A DNA stretch of 64,000 nucleotides from CAXTEJ01 sp964243295 (GCA_964243295.1 CAXTEJ010000009.1:1-64000); one strand, 5' to 3'; counted from the stretch's first letter, positions 38,967-48,184 are shown. The notes: generated by a model from the letters alone, not told the origin. Translations and numbers: made by a program.

Positions 38967-38994
38967 CGCTGTGCGGGCGCGAGAGCGCGGTGCG

Positions 38995-39243
38995 TCAGAC
39001 CGCCCGGCGGGCGCGGGCGTTGCGGCGCTTGAGCGCGCGACGCTCGTCCTCGGACAGTCCGCCCCAGACGCCGGCGTCCTGGCCGGACTCCAGCGCCCAC
39101 TTCAGGCAGGTGTCGAGAACGGGGCAGCGACGGCACACGGCCTTCGCCTCCTCGATCTGCATGAGCGCGGGCCCGGTGTTCCCGATGGGGAAGAACAGCT
39201 CGGGATCCTCGTCCAGGCAGGCTGCGCGGTGGCGCCAGTCCAT
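38995..39243 (-). CDS. whiB1: WhiB1-type iron-sulfur transcription factor
   Basis: An 82-residue Wbl protein. The four cluster ligands are Cys9, Cys37, Cys40 and Cys46, followed by the beta-turn GVWGG at 58-62 and a basic C-terminus (RRALKRRNARARR) for DNA binding. The opening MDWRHRAACLDEDPELFFP is that of WhiB1, an essential NO-responsive regulator in mycobacteria that binds the housekeeping sigma factor. Synteny with pdtaS supports the assignment. ATG 39243 has GGAGACC upstream. Confidence 0.95.
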   Translation of the reverse strand: MDWRHRAACLDEDPELFFPIGNTGPALMQIEEAKAVCRRCPVLDTCLKWALESGQDAGVWGGLSEDERRALKRRNARARRAV

Positions 39244-39503
39244 GGGATCGGTCTCCTGTCAGGGGTGCGTGTGCGACGGTCGGTGCACGGCTCGCGAGCG
39301 GTCGGTGACCGTTCGGCCGTCTGCTCCGCATCAGGCCGGTGAGGCGATGGCGGGCAGCAGGACGACAACGCCGTCGTCAGGCTCGGTGTTCCAGCCTCAC
39401 ACCTTCCGCCAGGTCGCACAAGTGGTGAGTCGTGATCATCTTGTGATGACAGGCTGCGGTCACCTCCGTGACCAGTGGATGAAGACTCGGCGGCCCCGCG
39501 CCG
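39244..39503. promoter_or_regulatory. whiB1 upstream region with inverted repeat
   Basis: 260 bp without a gene. It carries the whiB1 promoter region and an inverted repeat GGTCAC-CTCC-GTGACC at 39458-39473, near the 3' end of the diacylglycerol kinase gene. The repeat could be an operator or a terminator stem. Tetramers TGTGATGA nearby resemble half of a CRP site, but no full site was found. Confidence 0.4.
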
Positions 39504-40481
39504 TCAGGCGTGGTCGGCGGTGAGCACCTCGAGGGCCTTGGGGACGGCGGTGAGCCGCACGCCCAGCACCCGGCCGAGGTAGTCGCCGTCCGCCTGCAGC
39601 GCGACCTCCTGCGTCGAGCTCACGTGCACCCACGCCAGGTCGTGCGCGGTGTAGGTGCGGTCGGTGCCGGCAGGCCGGCCGCTGAGCATGCGCCCCAGGC
39701 TCTGCACGACCTGGTGCGCCTCGAGCCCCCGCGGCGCCGACACGTCGATGCCGAGGTCGAACGACGCCTGGGGGGTGGGGCGCAGCCGGTGCGGGCCGAG
39801 GTAGGACCACGGGTCGGTGTTGGTGATGATCACCATGGGCAGCCGGGTGACCGACCCCAGCGGGCTGGTGAGGCTCATGGGCGTGGCGGTGCGGTCGAGG
39901 GCGCACCACGCCTTCACCGTCGACGCGGCGTAGCGCAGGCTGGTGGCGCGATGGCCGCGGGTGCGCGCCGCCTCGACGCGCGCGATGGCGAGGGCGTCGA
40001 GCCCGAGCCCCGCGTTGAGCACCACCCAGCGGTCGGCCACCGGGCGACCCGCGACCTCGGTCACCGTCATGTGCACCAGCCCGAGACGCCTGCTGCTGCC
40101 CTCCCGCAGCGCGCGGGCCACCAGCTGCGCCGACCCGAGGGTGCCGAGCGGCTGGCCCAGGGTGCGGGCCAGCACGTTGGTCCCCCCGGCGGGCACCAGC
40201 CCGAGCGCGGGGACGTCGGTGCCGGGCCCTGCGGTGAGCAGGCCGTCGACGACCTCGCCCACCGTGCCGTCGCCGGCCATCACGACGACCGCGTTGACAT
40301 CATCGGTGCGGACGGCCGCCGCAAGGTCACGGGCGTGGCCGCGGCCGGTCGTCTGCGCCACCTCCACCCGCGTGCCGGGGGCGCCGCCGGACTCGAGCGC
40401 GTCGACGACCCCCCGCAGTGCCCGCGGATCGGCACGGGTCGAGCGGGGGTTGAGCATCAGCACGACCCGCACGGCCAGCAA
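39504..40481 (-). CDS. diacylglycerol kinase-like lipid kinase
   Basis: A 325-residue enzyme of the DagK/YegS family. Nucleotide and catalytic motifs are LMLNPRSTRAD at the N-terminus, VVVMAGDGTVGEVVDGL and LVPAGGTNVLARTLG. The C-terminal beta-sandwich (about 150-310) is typical. It would phosphorylate a diacylglycerol-like lipid or a sphingoid analogue; the substrate is not certain. It is divergent from a small membrane protein gene only about 22 bp away. Confidence 0.9.
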   Translation of the reverse strand: MLAVRVVLMLNPRSTRADPRALRGVVDALESGGAPGTRVEVAQTTGRGHARDLAAAVRTDDVNAVVVMAGDGTVGEVVDGLLTAGPGTDVPALGLVPAGGTNVLARTLGQPLGTLGSAQLVARALREGSSRRLGLVHMTVTEVAGRPVADRWVVLNAGLGLDALAIARVEAARTRGHRATSLRYAASTVKAWCALDRTATPMSLTSPLGSVTRLPMVIITNTDPWSYLGPHRLRPTPQASFDLGIDVSAPRGLEAHQVVQSLGRMLSGRPAGTDRTYTAHDLAWVHVSSTQEVALQADGDYLGRVLGVRLTAVPKALEVLTADHA

Positions 40482-40503
40482 GGGTAGAGGGCGTTACGGT
40501 GGC

Positions 40504-40932
40504 GTGGTGCCACACCCCCGCACCGGCGACGACGGCCACCCGGACGTCGGGGCTGGCGGCGTGGCCGACGACGCGAGGCCCGGCACGTGGGCCATGGTCG
40601 CGGCGCTGGTCGTGGGCCTGCAGGGGCTGGTCGTCGTCGCCTTCGCGGTCTACTACCTGGCCGAGTACGCGAAGGCCTACTCGATCTTCAACGTGCTGGT
40701 CTCCGCGGGGCTGTTCCTGCTCTCGGGCGCCGGGCTGCTGCTCGTGGCCAAGGGGCTGGTCGACGGCCGCGGCTGGGCGCGCTCACCCGCGCTGACGTGG
40801 GAGATCGTGTGCCTCCCCGTCGCCTGGGGACTGCTGCAGGCCGGCCGGTGGTACCTCGGGGTGCCCATCGGCCTGCTCTCGGTGCTCGCGCTGGTCGGGC
40901 TGATCGTCGGCGTCGCCCCCAACCGCCGCTGA
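40504..40932 (+). CDS. small membrane protein, four helices
   Basis: A 142-residue protein with a hydrophilic 30-residue N-terminus and four transmembrane segments (for example MVAALVVGLQGLVVVAFAVY, FNVLVSAGLFLLSGAGLLLV and VPIGLLSVLALVGLIVGVAP). No family was recognised with confidence; similar small proteins are widespread and uncharacterised in actinobacteria. Two adjacent GTG codons (40504, 40507) can serve as the start. The frame is open far upstream, but that stretch is the shadow of the lipid kinase gene. Confidence 0.75.
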   Translation: MVPHPRTGDDGHPDVGAGGVADDARPGTWAMVAALVVGLQGLVVVAFAVYYLAEYAKAYSIFNVLVSAGLFLLSGAGLLLVAKGLVDGRGWARSPALTWEIVCLPVAWGLLQAGRWYLGVPIGLLSVLALVGLIVGVAPNRR

Positions 40933-40965
40933 CCGCCTACCCCTCGCTCCAACCCAGCCCGGCGC

Positions 40966-41379
40966 TCACTGCCAGGTGCCGCTGCCGCGGCGCACCGTGA
41001 GCCTCACCCAGGTGCGGCCGTCCTCGACGCCGTCCTGCAGGCTGTCCACGAGCGCCGACAGCACCGACCACACGAACGCCGAGCGGTCGGGCAGCGTGAT
41101 CTCGGAGCGGCTGACCTCGACCTCGAGTGACTCGTCCTCGAGCGTGAACTCGCAGCTGAGCGTCGCGGGGTCGTCCTCCCCGGGCACCACGAGCATCACG
41201 CAGGCCTCGTCGACCGCGATGCGCACGTCCTCGATGCGGTCGAGGGTCAGGTCGACCCGCGCGGCCAACCCGGCGGCCGCCGTCCGCACGACGGCGATGT
41301 ACGCCGGGGCGGCGGGCACGTCGAGCAGCACGACGTCGCCGAGCACCCCGTCGGAGGCGACGGCTGTCAGGGCGGTCAT
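40966..41379 (-). CDS. RsbW-like ATP-binding anti-sigma kinase
   Basis: A 137-residue GHKL ATPase domain protein. The helix with the N-box pattern is DRIEDVRIAVDEACVMLVVP; the G-box is weak, ending in ALVDSLQDGVEDGRTWVRLT. This architecture is typical of serine-kinase anti-sigma factors of the RsbW/SpoIIAB type. No anti-anti-sigma or sigma-B-like gene lies next to it, so the target is elsewhere. ATG 41379 is preferred; an in-frame GTG at 41409 adds ten residues. Confidence 0.8.
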   Translation of the reverse strand: MTALTAVASDGVLGDVVLLDVPAAPAYIAVVRTAAAGLAARVDLTLDRIEDVRIAVDEACVMLVVPGEDDPATLSCEFTLEDESLEVEVSRSEITLPDRSAFVWSVLSALVDSLQDGVEDGRTWVRLTVRRGSGTWQ

Positions 41380-41476
41380 CGGGTGATGGTCCTGCCGGGC
41401 ATGGGGCACGTCCTCCGTGGTGAGCTGATGCGCCGGGCTGCGCAGTGGTCGTCCCGTCGCTGACGGTCACACCGCC

Positions 41477-41493
41477 GGGTCCATCGTGGACCC
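41477..41493. terminator. hairpin downstream of the GNAT gene
   Basis: GGGTCCA-TCG-TGGACCC is a perfect 7-bp stem with a 3-nt loop in the spacer after the minus-strand GNAT gene. No U-tract. Confidence 0.45.
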
Positions 41494-41553
41494 CTGCCGC
41501 CCGCGCGTCCACGTCACGCGCGCCGTCAACCTCCACGTCGGCCGTCGTCGCGG

Positions 41554-42051
41554 TCACGCGTCCCGGGCGGCGAGGTCGCGCAGGCGGTCGCCGTCGACGC
41601 GGTAGTGCACCCACTCGTCCATGGCTGAGGCGCCGAGCGCCTCGTAGAAGGCGATGGACGGCTCGTTCCACCGCAGCACCCACCACTCCAGCCGGGTCCA
41701 TCCCCGTTCGACGACGGTCGCGGCCAGGCGCGCGAGCAGCGACGTGCCGACGCCCGCGCCGCGCAGCGCCGGACGCACGTACAGGTCCTCGAGCCAGATG
41801 CCGTGCCGCCCGGTCCACGTCGAGAAGGTCACGTAGTAGACGGCCATGCCGGCCACCTCGCCGTCGACCTCGGCGACGAGCGCGTGGCTGCGAGCGGTCG
41901 CCACGTCGTCCGGGAACAGCGCCTGGGTGAGGTGCTCCTCGGTCGCCTCGACGGCGTCGGGCTCCCGCTCGTACTCCGCGAGCTCGCGCACCAGCGCCAG
42001 CAGCTGCGGGACGTCGGACAGCTCCGCCGGGCGGATCACGGTGGTGGCCAC
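41554..42051 (-). CDS. GNAT-family N-acetyltransferase
   Basis: A 165-residue acetyltransferase. The acetyl-CoA pyrophosphate loop is LYVRPALRGAGVGTSLLARL, preceded by the strand GMAVYYVTFSTWTGRHGIWLED and followed by LEWWVLRWNEPSIAFYEALG. This pattern resembles the diamine acetyltransferase (SSAT-like) subgroup, so a polyamine or related amine substrate is possible. GTG 42051 gives the canonical N-terminus TTVIRPAELSDV. The open frame beyond it runs through the 34-bp repeats and is not coding. Confidence 0.88.
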   Translation of the reverse strand: MATTVIRPAELSDVPQLLALVRELAEYEREPDAVEATEEHLTQALFPDDVATARSHALVAEVDGEVAGMAVYYVTFSTWTGRHGIWLEDLYVRPALRGAGVGTSLLARLAATVVERGWTRLEWWVLRWNEPSIAFYEALGASAMDEWVHYRVDGDRLRDLAARDA

Positions 42052-42077
42052 GCCCCGACCGTAGGCCACCCACCCCC

Positions 42078-42145
42078 ACCCCACCGTGATCTTGCGATCC
42101 CGGCCCACCCGACCCCACCGTGATCTTGCGATCCCGGCCCACCCG
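42078..42145. repeat. two tandem 34-bp intergenic repeats
   Basis: Two perfect copies (42078-42111 and 42112-42145) share the core GTGATCTTGCGATCCCGG, with a partial third copy starting at 42146. They lie upstream of the GNAT gene. Only two units occur and there are no spacers, so this is not a CRISPR array; it may be a mobile repetitive extragenic element. Confidence 0.85.
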
Positions 42146-42276
42146 ACCCCACCGGCTGAGGGTGCGTCGGGTGCCAGTGGCGGCGTCGCGCAGCGCCGCG
42201 AGGGCGTGGGTCGTGCTCGTGCGCCACCGCTCGGACGACCCACCGATGCCCGGTCACGGGGGAAGGGGGACGCCGG

Positions 42277-45200
42277 TCAGCAGGCGACCTGCACCGGCGT
42301 CTGACGTCCCCGGACGACGAGCACGCCTCGCCCCGGGACGAGCCGGTCCGGCGGCTGCACCCGGACGCCGAGCACCTCGCCGTCCGCTGAGCCGGTGGGG
42401 CTCAGCAGCAGGCCGGTGCGAGCCGCTCGGACCGACGCCACGACCCCGCGGTAGCTGCCGACCAGGGCGGACGGCGTCCCGGCGAGCACGACCGCGGTGG
42501 TGCTGCGCCGGCGTACGAGCTCGTCGAGCAGGGCGTCGACAGGGCTGCCGGACAGCAGGTCGGCGTCGTCGACGAGCACGCACCCCGGCCCCGAGCGCAG
42601 CCGCGCGGCGAGCGTCGGGTCGTCCGGCCGCAGCGCCGGCCACGGTCCGTCGCCCAGCACCGAGTGCCGTGGGCAGATGCCGAGGACCTCAGCCCCGCCG
42701 GCGTGCAGCGCGCGGGCCATCGACAGCAGGGTCGTCGACCGCCCTGTGCCGGCCTCGCCGGCGACGACCACAGCCGGGTCGCGATGCAGGTCGAGCCCGA
42801 CGGGAGTGGCGTCGTCGCCGCCGACGCCGACCAGCACCGACAGCTCAGCCAGCGACCCACGGTCACGTCGGCGCACCAGCTGGTCGAGGCTGGCGGTGGT
42901 GGGCAGCTCGGCGACCCGCACCCGGTCGTGAGCCACGGTCGAGGGGGTGCCAGGCGCGACGTCACCCGGCCGGCCCGCCCACCGGGCTCGCGCAGCGGCG
43001 ACGACGGCCGCGACGGCCTGCGGGACGTCGGCCTGCCCGACGACCGCGAGCTGCACAGCCGAGCCGTCGCTGACCCGGACCCCACGGCCGGGAGGAGCAG
43101 ACGGCGAGGCCGAGGAGGACGCGACGCCGGCCAGCAGCAGGTCGGTCGGGTCGTTGACGCGCAGCAGCAGCCGCTCGCCCAGCACCGCGGTCAGCCGTGA
43201 GGCCAGCAGGGCCCGCCCCCCGGCCACGACCGCGCCGAGGCCGGCGCTCTGCCCGTCGCGCAGCAGCGACAGCAGGGCGTCCGAGCTGCGGCCGTGGTCG
43301 AGCTCGTCGAGCCCCTCGACCAGCGCGTCCCAGCCGTCGATCAGCAGCACCACCTGCGGCACCGGCTGCGGCGACGGCGTGAGGGCGAGCGCGCGGGCGC
43401 GCACCTGCTCGGTCAGCCGCTCGACCAGCCGTGCCACCAGTCGTGGCTGGTCGCGGGTGAGCGCGGTGCCGCAGTGCGGCAGGGACGCCAGCCCCCGCAA
43501 CCCACCGCCAGCCGCGTCGACGACGTGCAGCTGCAGCTCGTCCGGGGACGCGAGCTGCGACAGCCGTGCGGCCACGCCCAGCAGGGCGGTGGTGCGACCG
43601 CTGCGGGCCGGTCCGTGCACGCCGAGGTGCCCGTCGAACCCTGGGCGCCAGGCGAGCACGGGCTGCCGCTGCAAGGCGGGCAGGTCGACGAGCCCGAGCG
43701 CGACCTCGGCACCGGTGGACGACGGCACGCCGTCGGCGGCCGCGACCCGGCGCAGGTCGGCGTCGGTCACCACCTCGGGCAGCGGAGGCAGCCACGCGGC
43801 GGGTGCCGCCTGCAGTCCTGATTCGGCCGCGGCGCGTCGCACCGCCTCCACGACCGCCGCGAGGTCGTCCGACCCGTGAGCCTCGGGGACGGACGTCGGG
43901 ATGTCACCGGCGGAGGCGGCGCCGGCCACGCGCACCGACACGACGCCAGGCCCGTCGGCGTCCGAGGTGCCGCTGACACGCGCGATCTGGACCGTGCGCA
44001 GACCACCAGAACCGCTGCGCCACACCGCTCGCCCGGGAGCAGCGGGGTCGAGGCGTGCGGCGTCGGGTGCCTCGATGACGTCGTCGGAGTCGCTGCGGTC
44101 GCGCAGCCGCAGCGCGATGCGCAGGTTCACGTTCGCCTTGATGTCGGCGCTGACGATGCCGGCCGGCCGCTGCGTCGCGAGCACGAGGTGGACCCCGAGG
44201 CTGCGCCCGACCGCGGCGACCCGCACCAGCCCGGTGACGAAGGAGGGCAGCTCCTCGGCGAGGACCCGGAACTCGTCGATGACGACGACGAGCCTGGCGA
44301 TGGCAGGCATCGTCGGGTCGTGACGGCGGCGCCGGTCGTAGGCGTCGAGGTCGTCGGCGCCCGCGTCGGCGAGGAGGCGCTCACGGCGGGTGAGCTCGGC
44401 GCCCAGCGACTGCAGGGCCCGCTCGGCGAGGGCCGCGTCGAGGTCGGTGACCACCCCGGACACGTGCGGCAGCCCCGCGCACGCCGCGAAGGCGGCACCG
44501 CCCTTGTAGTCGACGAGCACCATCGACAGCTCGTCGGGCCGGTTGCCGACGGCCAGCGCGGCCACGAGGGTGCGCAGCAGCTCGGACTTGCCCGCCCCGG
44601 TCGTGCCCGCGACCAGCGCGTGCGGCCCGTCGGTGCGCAGGTCGAGGGTCGCGACCCCCTCCGCGTCGACACCCACCGGCGCGCACGTGGACGACGGCTG
44701 CTCGCGCCACTGCCGCAGCACGTCCGCCGGGTCGGTGGCGTCACAGGCCAGGAGGTCGAGCAGCCGCACCGCCGACGGCAGGACGGTCCCGCCGTCGGGT
44801 GTGGCGTCGCGCAGCGGGGCGAGCGCGCGGGCGACCCGGTCGGCCCACCCGGCCCGGACGGCGTCCCACTGCAACCGCTGCTCGGGCTGCCCGTCCTGCT
44901 GCAGCAGGGCGCCCGGCTCCGCATGGTCGGTCTCCGAGACCGACAGCGTGGCGCCGCACTCACCGGGCAGGCCTGCGCGACGGTCGGCCAGGCAGATGGC
45001 GTGGATGCCCACCGCTGGGCCGCGAGACATCAGCTCGGCCATGCCCGGCACGCCGCGGAGCCGGCTCGCCCCCGCGAGTACCAGGACGGTGCGCGGGCCG
45101 CACCAGGCGGAGGCGTCGTGCCGCTGCTCGGCGCGCTCGGCCACCTGCTCGACGAGCCGGGCGACCACGTCCTGCACCTGCTTCGGCTCGTGGACGACGT

Positions 45201-46518
45201 CACCGGCCACGTGCGGGAGCCACCGGGTCCACCGCCAGCTCGTGGCGTGGGAGTCGTTGCCGCACAGCACTATCAGCTGCAGCGTGCGAGGGCTGTGCCA
45301 GGCGGCGAGCTGGCACAGCAGGTGCCGCGTGACGCCCGCGACGGTCTCTGGAGGCCCGTGCAGCCCGAGGTGCCCGCATCCCGTGAGCGGCACGACGACC
45401 GGGGCGTCGGCCAGGAAGGCCGGCTGCTCGACCCCGTCGGCATCGGTCACGGTGACGTCCGCCGCGACGCGCCCGGTGCCGACCAGCAGGGCGAGCGCGT
45501 CGTCCGCGGCCGCCGGCCGCTCCCACAACCGCGCGGACGGCCGGGTCACCGCGCGCAGCAGCTCGGCCGCGTCGGGCGCGGCGGCTCGGCGCGCGGCGAG
45601 CTCGGCCACCAGCGCCTGGGCGAGGCGGGCGTCGACGTCGGCGTCCCGCTGGTCGTGCCGGCTCACGGCGTCGCGGTGGTCGCGGCGCCCGCGGGAGCGG
45701 TCGCTCACGGCGCTGGCGACCATCATCACCGGGGTCATCAGGGCGAAGAGCAGGAAGGCCGGCTGCCGCAGCAGCAGCGCGATGGGGACGGCGACGAGGA
45801 GGGGCACCAGCATCGCGGCGAGCGGCCACCGGTGCCGGGTCGGCGCGGCGACCGCCGTCGGCCTGCGCAGCCGGACCTGGTGCGCCGCAGGCGCCGGACG
45901 GGGCGGGCAGTTGACCTCCACCGTGCCCTCGCCGGTCACCCGGCAGGTCGCGCGGCGCACCGCCGGTGGCCTGACGACCAGCGTGCTCGCGCCCAGTCGC
46001 AGCCGCTGCCCGACGGTGACGGCAACGGACGACCCGGTCGACGTCACCGGCCGGCCGTCGAGCCGCGTGCCGTTGGCCGAACCCAGGTCGTGCAGCCGCA
46101 GGCCGTCCGGCCCGACATGCAGGACGGCGTGCCGGCGGCTCGCCTGCGGGTCGTCCAGCGTGAGGTCGCACCCGGGCGCGCGCCCGATCAGGTGCTGGCC
46201 CGGGCGCAGCGGGTGCACGCGCCCGCAGTCGGGACCGTGGGTGACGTGCAGCTCGAGCATGCCGCGCGGCGAGCGACCGCTCGCGGTGGCGCCCGCGAGG
46301 AGCAGGGCCCCGTCGAGCAGGGGCGGCTGCCCGAGCTCGGCGTCCGGCGCGAGGGGCTGACCGCCCACCTGCACGGGCGCGTCACCCCGGACGTCGGCCG
46401 CTGCCAGCACCTGCCCGCACACCGCCGACCAGGGCGTGCCCATGGGCGCGGACACCTCGAGGTCGACGGGCGCGGCGGGCCGGCCGGCGTCGACGACGGT
46501 GCAGCGCAAGGAGGGCAT
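42277..46518 (-). CDS. FHA-FtsK/SpoIIIE ATPase, EccC-like
   Basis: A 1413-residue protein. An FHA domain occupies about residues 95-190 (LIGRAPGCDLTLDD, SRRHAVLH, GSANGTRLDG). Two adjacent transmembrane helices follow (about 232-275) and then three FtsK-like ATPase modules as in EccC of type VII secretion. Module 1 has an intact Walker A (GTTGAGKSE, about 638) and Walker B (LVVVIDEFR). Modules 2 and 3 have Arg in place of the Walker Lys (GPARSGRTT, GEAGTGRST). No WXG100, EccB, EccD or MycP gene is nearby, so it is an orphan motor. ATG 46518. Confidence 0.9.
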   Translation of the reverse strand: MPSLRCTVVDAGRPAAPVDLEVSAPMGTPWSAVCGQVLAAADVRGDAPVQVGGQPLAPDAELGQPPLLDGALLLAGATASGRSPRGMLELHVTHGPDCGRVHPLRPGQHLIGRAPGCDLTLDDPQASRRHAVLHVGPDGLRLHDLGSANGTRLDGRPVTSTGSSVAVTVGQRLRLGASTLVVRPPAVRRATCRVTGEGTVEVNCPPRPAPAAHQVRLRRPTAVAAPTRHRWPLAAMLVPLLVAVPIALLLRQPAFLLFALMTPVMMVASAVSDRSRGRRDHRDAVSRHDQRDADVDARLAQALVAELAARRAAAPDAAELLRAVTRPSARLWERPAAADDALALLVGTGRVAADVTVTDADGVEQPAFLADAPVVVPLTGCGHLGLHGPPETVAGVTRHLLCQLAAWHSPRTLQLIVLCGNDSHATSWRWTRWLPHVAGDVVHEPKQVQDVVARLVEQVAERAEQRHDASAWCGPRTVLVLAGASRLRGVPGMAELMSRGPAVGIHAICLADRRAGLPGECGATLSVSETDHAEPGALLQQDGQPEQRLQWDAVRAGWADRVARALAPLRDATPDGGTVLPSAVRLLDLLACDATDPADVLRQWREQPSSTCAPVGVDAEGVATLDLRTDGPHALVAGTTGAGKSELLRTLVAALAVGNRPDELSMVLVDYKGGAAFAACAGLPHVSGVVTDLDAALAERALQSLGAELTRRERLLADAGADDLDAYDRRRRHDPTMPAIARLVVVIDEFRVLAEELPSFVTGLVRVAAVGRSLGVHLVLATQRPAGIVSADIKANVNLRIALRLRDRSDSDDVIEAPDAARLDPAAPGRAVWRSGSGGLRTVQIARVSGTSDADGPGVVSVRVAGAASAGDIPTSVPEAHGSDDLAAVVEAVRRAAAESGLQAAPAAWLPPLPEVVTDADLRRVAAADGVPSSTGAEVALGLVDLPALQRQPVLAWRPGFDGHLGVHGPARSGRTTALLGVAARLSQLASPDELQLHVVDAAGGGLRGLASLPHCGTALTRDQPRLVARLVERLTEQVRARALALTPSPQPVPQVVLLIDGWDALVEGLDELDHGRSSDALLSLLRDGQSAGLGAVVAGGRALLASRLTAVLGERLLLRVNDPTDLLLAGVASSSASPSAPPGRGVRVSDGSAVQLAVVGQADVPQAVAAVVAAARARWAGRPGDVAPGTPSTVAHDRVRVAELPTTASLDQLVRRRDRGSLAELSVLVGVGGDDATPVGLDLHRDPAVVVAGEAGTGRSTTLLSMARALHAGGAEVLGICPRHSVLGDGPWPALRPDDPTLAARLRSGPGCVLVDDADLLSGSPVDALLDELVRRRSTTAVVLAGTPSALVGSYRGVVASVRAARTGLLLSPTGSADGEVLGVRVQPPDRLVPGRGVLVVRGRQTPVQVAC

Positions 46519-46625
46519 CCGACGAGGGTGCCCGATCCGAGCCTGAGCCCGCTGTCGTCGTCCACAGGGGCTGGCGCACGGGAGGTCGGCGCCTCAGCCG
46601 AGCTGCACGAAGTGGTTGTGCTCGC
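46519..46625. other. 107-bp spacer
   Basis: No feature recognised. It separates the 5' end of the FHA-FtsK gene from the 3' end of the Amadori operon. Confidence 0.5.
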
Positions 46626-47288
46626 TCAGGTCGCCGGTCGACCTCGCACCGCGGCCAGCACCGCGCGCATGTCGCCGCACACGGTGACGCCAGGCCCGGC
46701 CAGCTGATCGGCCGGCGTCAGGCCGGCGTAGCCGACGACCCGCATGCCGGCGGCTCGCGCAGCCTCGACCCCGCGCGCGCTGTCCTCGACGACGACGCAT
46801 CGTGAGGGCTTGACCCCCATGCTGCTCGCCGCGTGCAGGTAGACGTCAGGGGCGGGCTTGCCGTGCGCGACGTCCTGCGAGCTGAAGAGGCGTCCGGCGA
46901 AGCGGTCCAGCAGGCCGGTGACGCCGAGCGTCCGGCGCATCTTGTCGTGGCTGCTATTCGAGGCGACGCAGATGGCGACGCCGTCGGCCTGCAGCGCGTC
47001 CAGGACTGGGACGACCCCCGGGACGGGCGCGAGCTCCCGCGCGAACGCGGCGTCGTACAGCGGCTCCGTCGCCGCCTCGAACCCGTCGGGCAGCGGTCCG
47101 ACCCGCCGCTCCACCTGCTCGCGGTAGTACGCGTCGGAGCAGCCGAGGAACCGGTCGAGCACCTCCTGCGGCGTCAGGTGCCAGCCGAGATTCGTGAGCA
47201 CCTGCGCCCCGACGACGGCGCTGATGCGTTCGGTGTCGACGAGCACGCCATCGCAGTCGAAGACCACGAGGCCGCCGGGCTCGGTCAC
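46626..47288 (-). CDS. HAD-superfamily phosphatase (beta-phosphoglucomutase-like)
   Basis: A 220-residue HAD subfamily IA protein. Motif I is VVFDCDGVLVDTER, motif II lies in CVASNSSHDK, and motifs III/IV are GKPAPDVYLHAA and CVVVEDSARGVEAARAAGM. The GTG start at 47288 overlaps the permease stop in a GTGA, so it is the last gene of the fructosamine operon. It may dephosphorylate a sugar phosphate made by the kinase/deglycase pair or repair a side product. Members of this subfamily are hard to assign a substrate. Confidence 0.87.
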   Translation of the reverse strand: MTEPGGLVVFDCDGVLVDTERISAVVGAQVLTNLGWHLTPQEVLDRFLGCSDAYYREQVERRVGPLPDGFEAATEPLYDAAFARELAPVPGVVPVLDALQADGVAICVASNSSHDKMRRTLGVTGLLDRFAGRLFSSQDVAHGKPAPDVYLHAASSMGVKPSRCVVVEDSARGVEAARAAGMRVVGYAGLTPADQLAGPGVTVCGDMRAVLAAVRGRPAT

Positions 47289-48184
47289 TTCCCGATGCCG
47301 TCGGCGAGACCGCGGAGGAACTGGCGCTGACCGATGAGGAAGAGGACGAGCATGGGGAGCGCAGCCATCGTCAGGCCGGCGAACTGCACCGGCCAGTTGG
47401 TGAGCAGCCGGCTCTGCATGTCCATCAGCCCGACCGGGAGGGTCTTGAGGTCGGTGTCGCTGAGGAACACCAGTGCGAAGACGAACTCGTTCCAGGCGAA
47501 CAGCGCCTGCAGCAGAGCGGCCGACACCAGGATCGGCCGGCACATCGGCAGGATGACCTGCCAGAAGATCTGCGCCCGCGAGGCGCCGTCGATGAGCGCC
47601 GCCTCGTCGACGTCCGGTGGCAAGTCGACCATGTAGGCACGGATCAGGAACGTCGTGAAGGGGATGCGGAACGCCGTGTAGAGGACGATCAGCGCCCAGT
47701 GCGTGTTGTAGATGTGCAGCTGCTGCAGCAGGCCGAACAGCGGCACCAGCGCCACGGTCGGGGCCAGCATCAGCCCACCGAGGAGGAGCAGCAGGATCGG
47801 TCCACCGAAGGGGATCTTGAGCCGCACGAGCGCGTACGCCGCCCAGGCGCTGAACAGCGTCGTCGTGAGGATCGAGGTGGACGTCACGATGACGCTGTTG
47901 GTGAAGAACCTGACGACGCCGGCGTTGCCCGCATCGACGAAGTTGTGCCACCGCAGCTCGCTCGGCAACCCGAATGGCTGCCCGAACACCTCGGCGTTGT
48001 CCTTGAAGCTGCTGAACACCATCCACAGCAACGGATAGACCACCAGCAGCGCGAGGACGCCGAGCGCCGCGAAGGTGAAGAGGCGCCCGATGGTCGCGAG
48101 CACGGGCGGACGACGTCGCGCCGATCGCGGGGGGACGCCCGCCACGCGAGCGGGCCGCAGGACGACGGCTCGGTCGGTGGTCAC
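47285..48184 (-). CDS. ABC transporter permease, MalG-type (CUT1)
   Basis: A 299-residue inner-membrane permease with an N-terminal Arg-rich tail and six helices. The EAA loop EAALIDGASRAQIFWQVILP is typical of carbohydrate CUT1 MalG proteins. Its GTG start overlaps the stop of the first permease. It works with that permease and with the lipoprotein. No ATPase gene is in the operon, so a shared MsiK-like ATPase elsewhere is likely, as is common in actinobacteria. Confidence 0.92.
   Translation of the reverse strand: MTTDRAVVLRPARVAGVPPRSARRRPPVLATIGRLFTFAALGVLALLVVYPLLWMVFSSFKDNAEVFGQPFGLPSELRWHNFVDAGNAGVVRFFTNSVIVTSTSILTTTLFSAWAAYALVRLKIPFGGPILLLLLGGLMLAPTVALVPLFGLLQQLHIYNTHWALIVLYTAFRIPFTTFLIRAYMVDLPPDVDEAALIDGASRAQIFWQVILPMCRPILVSAALLQALFAWNEFVFALVFLSDTDLKTLPVGLMDMQSRLLTNWPVQFAGLTMAALPMLVLFLIGQRQFLRGLADGIGK

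Noticed and set aside
42078..42154. CRISPR array
   Set aside because: Units are directly adjacent without spacers, only two full copies exist and no cas gene is present.
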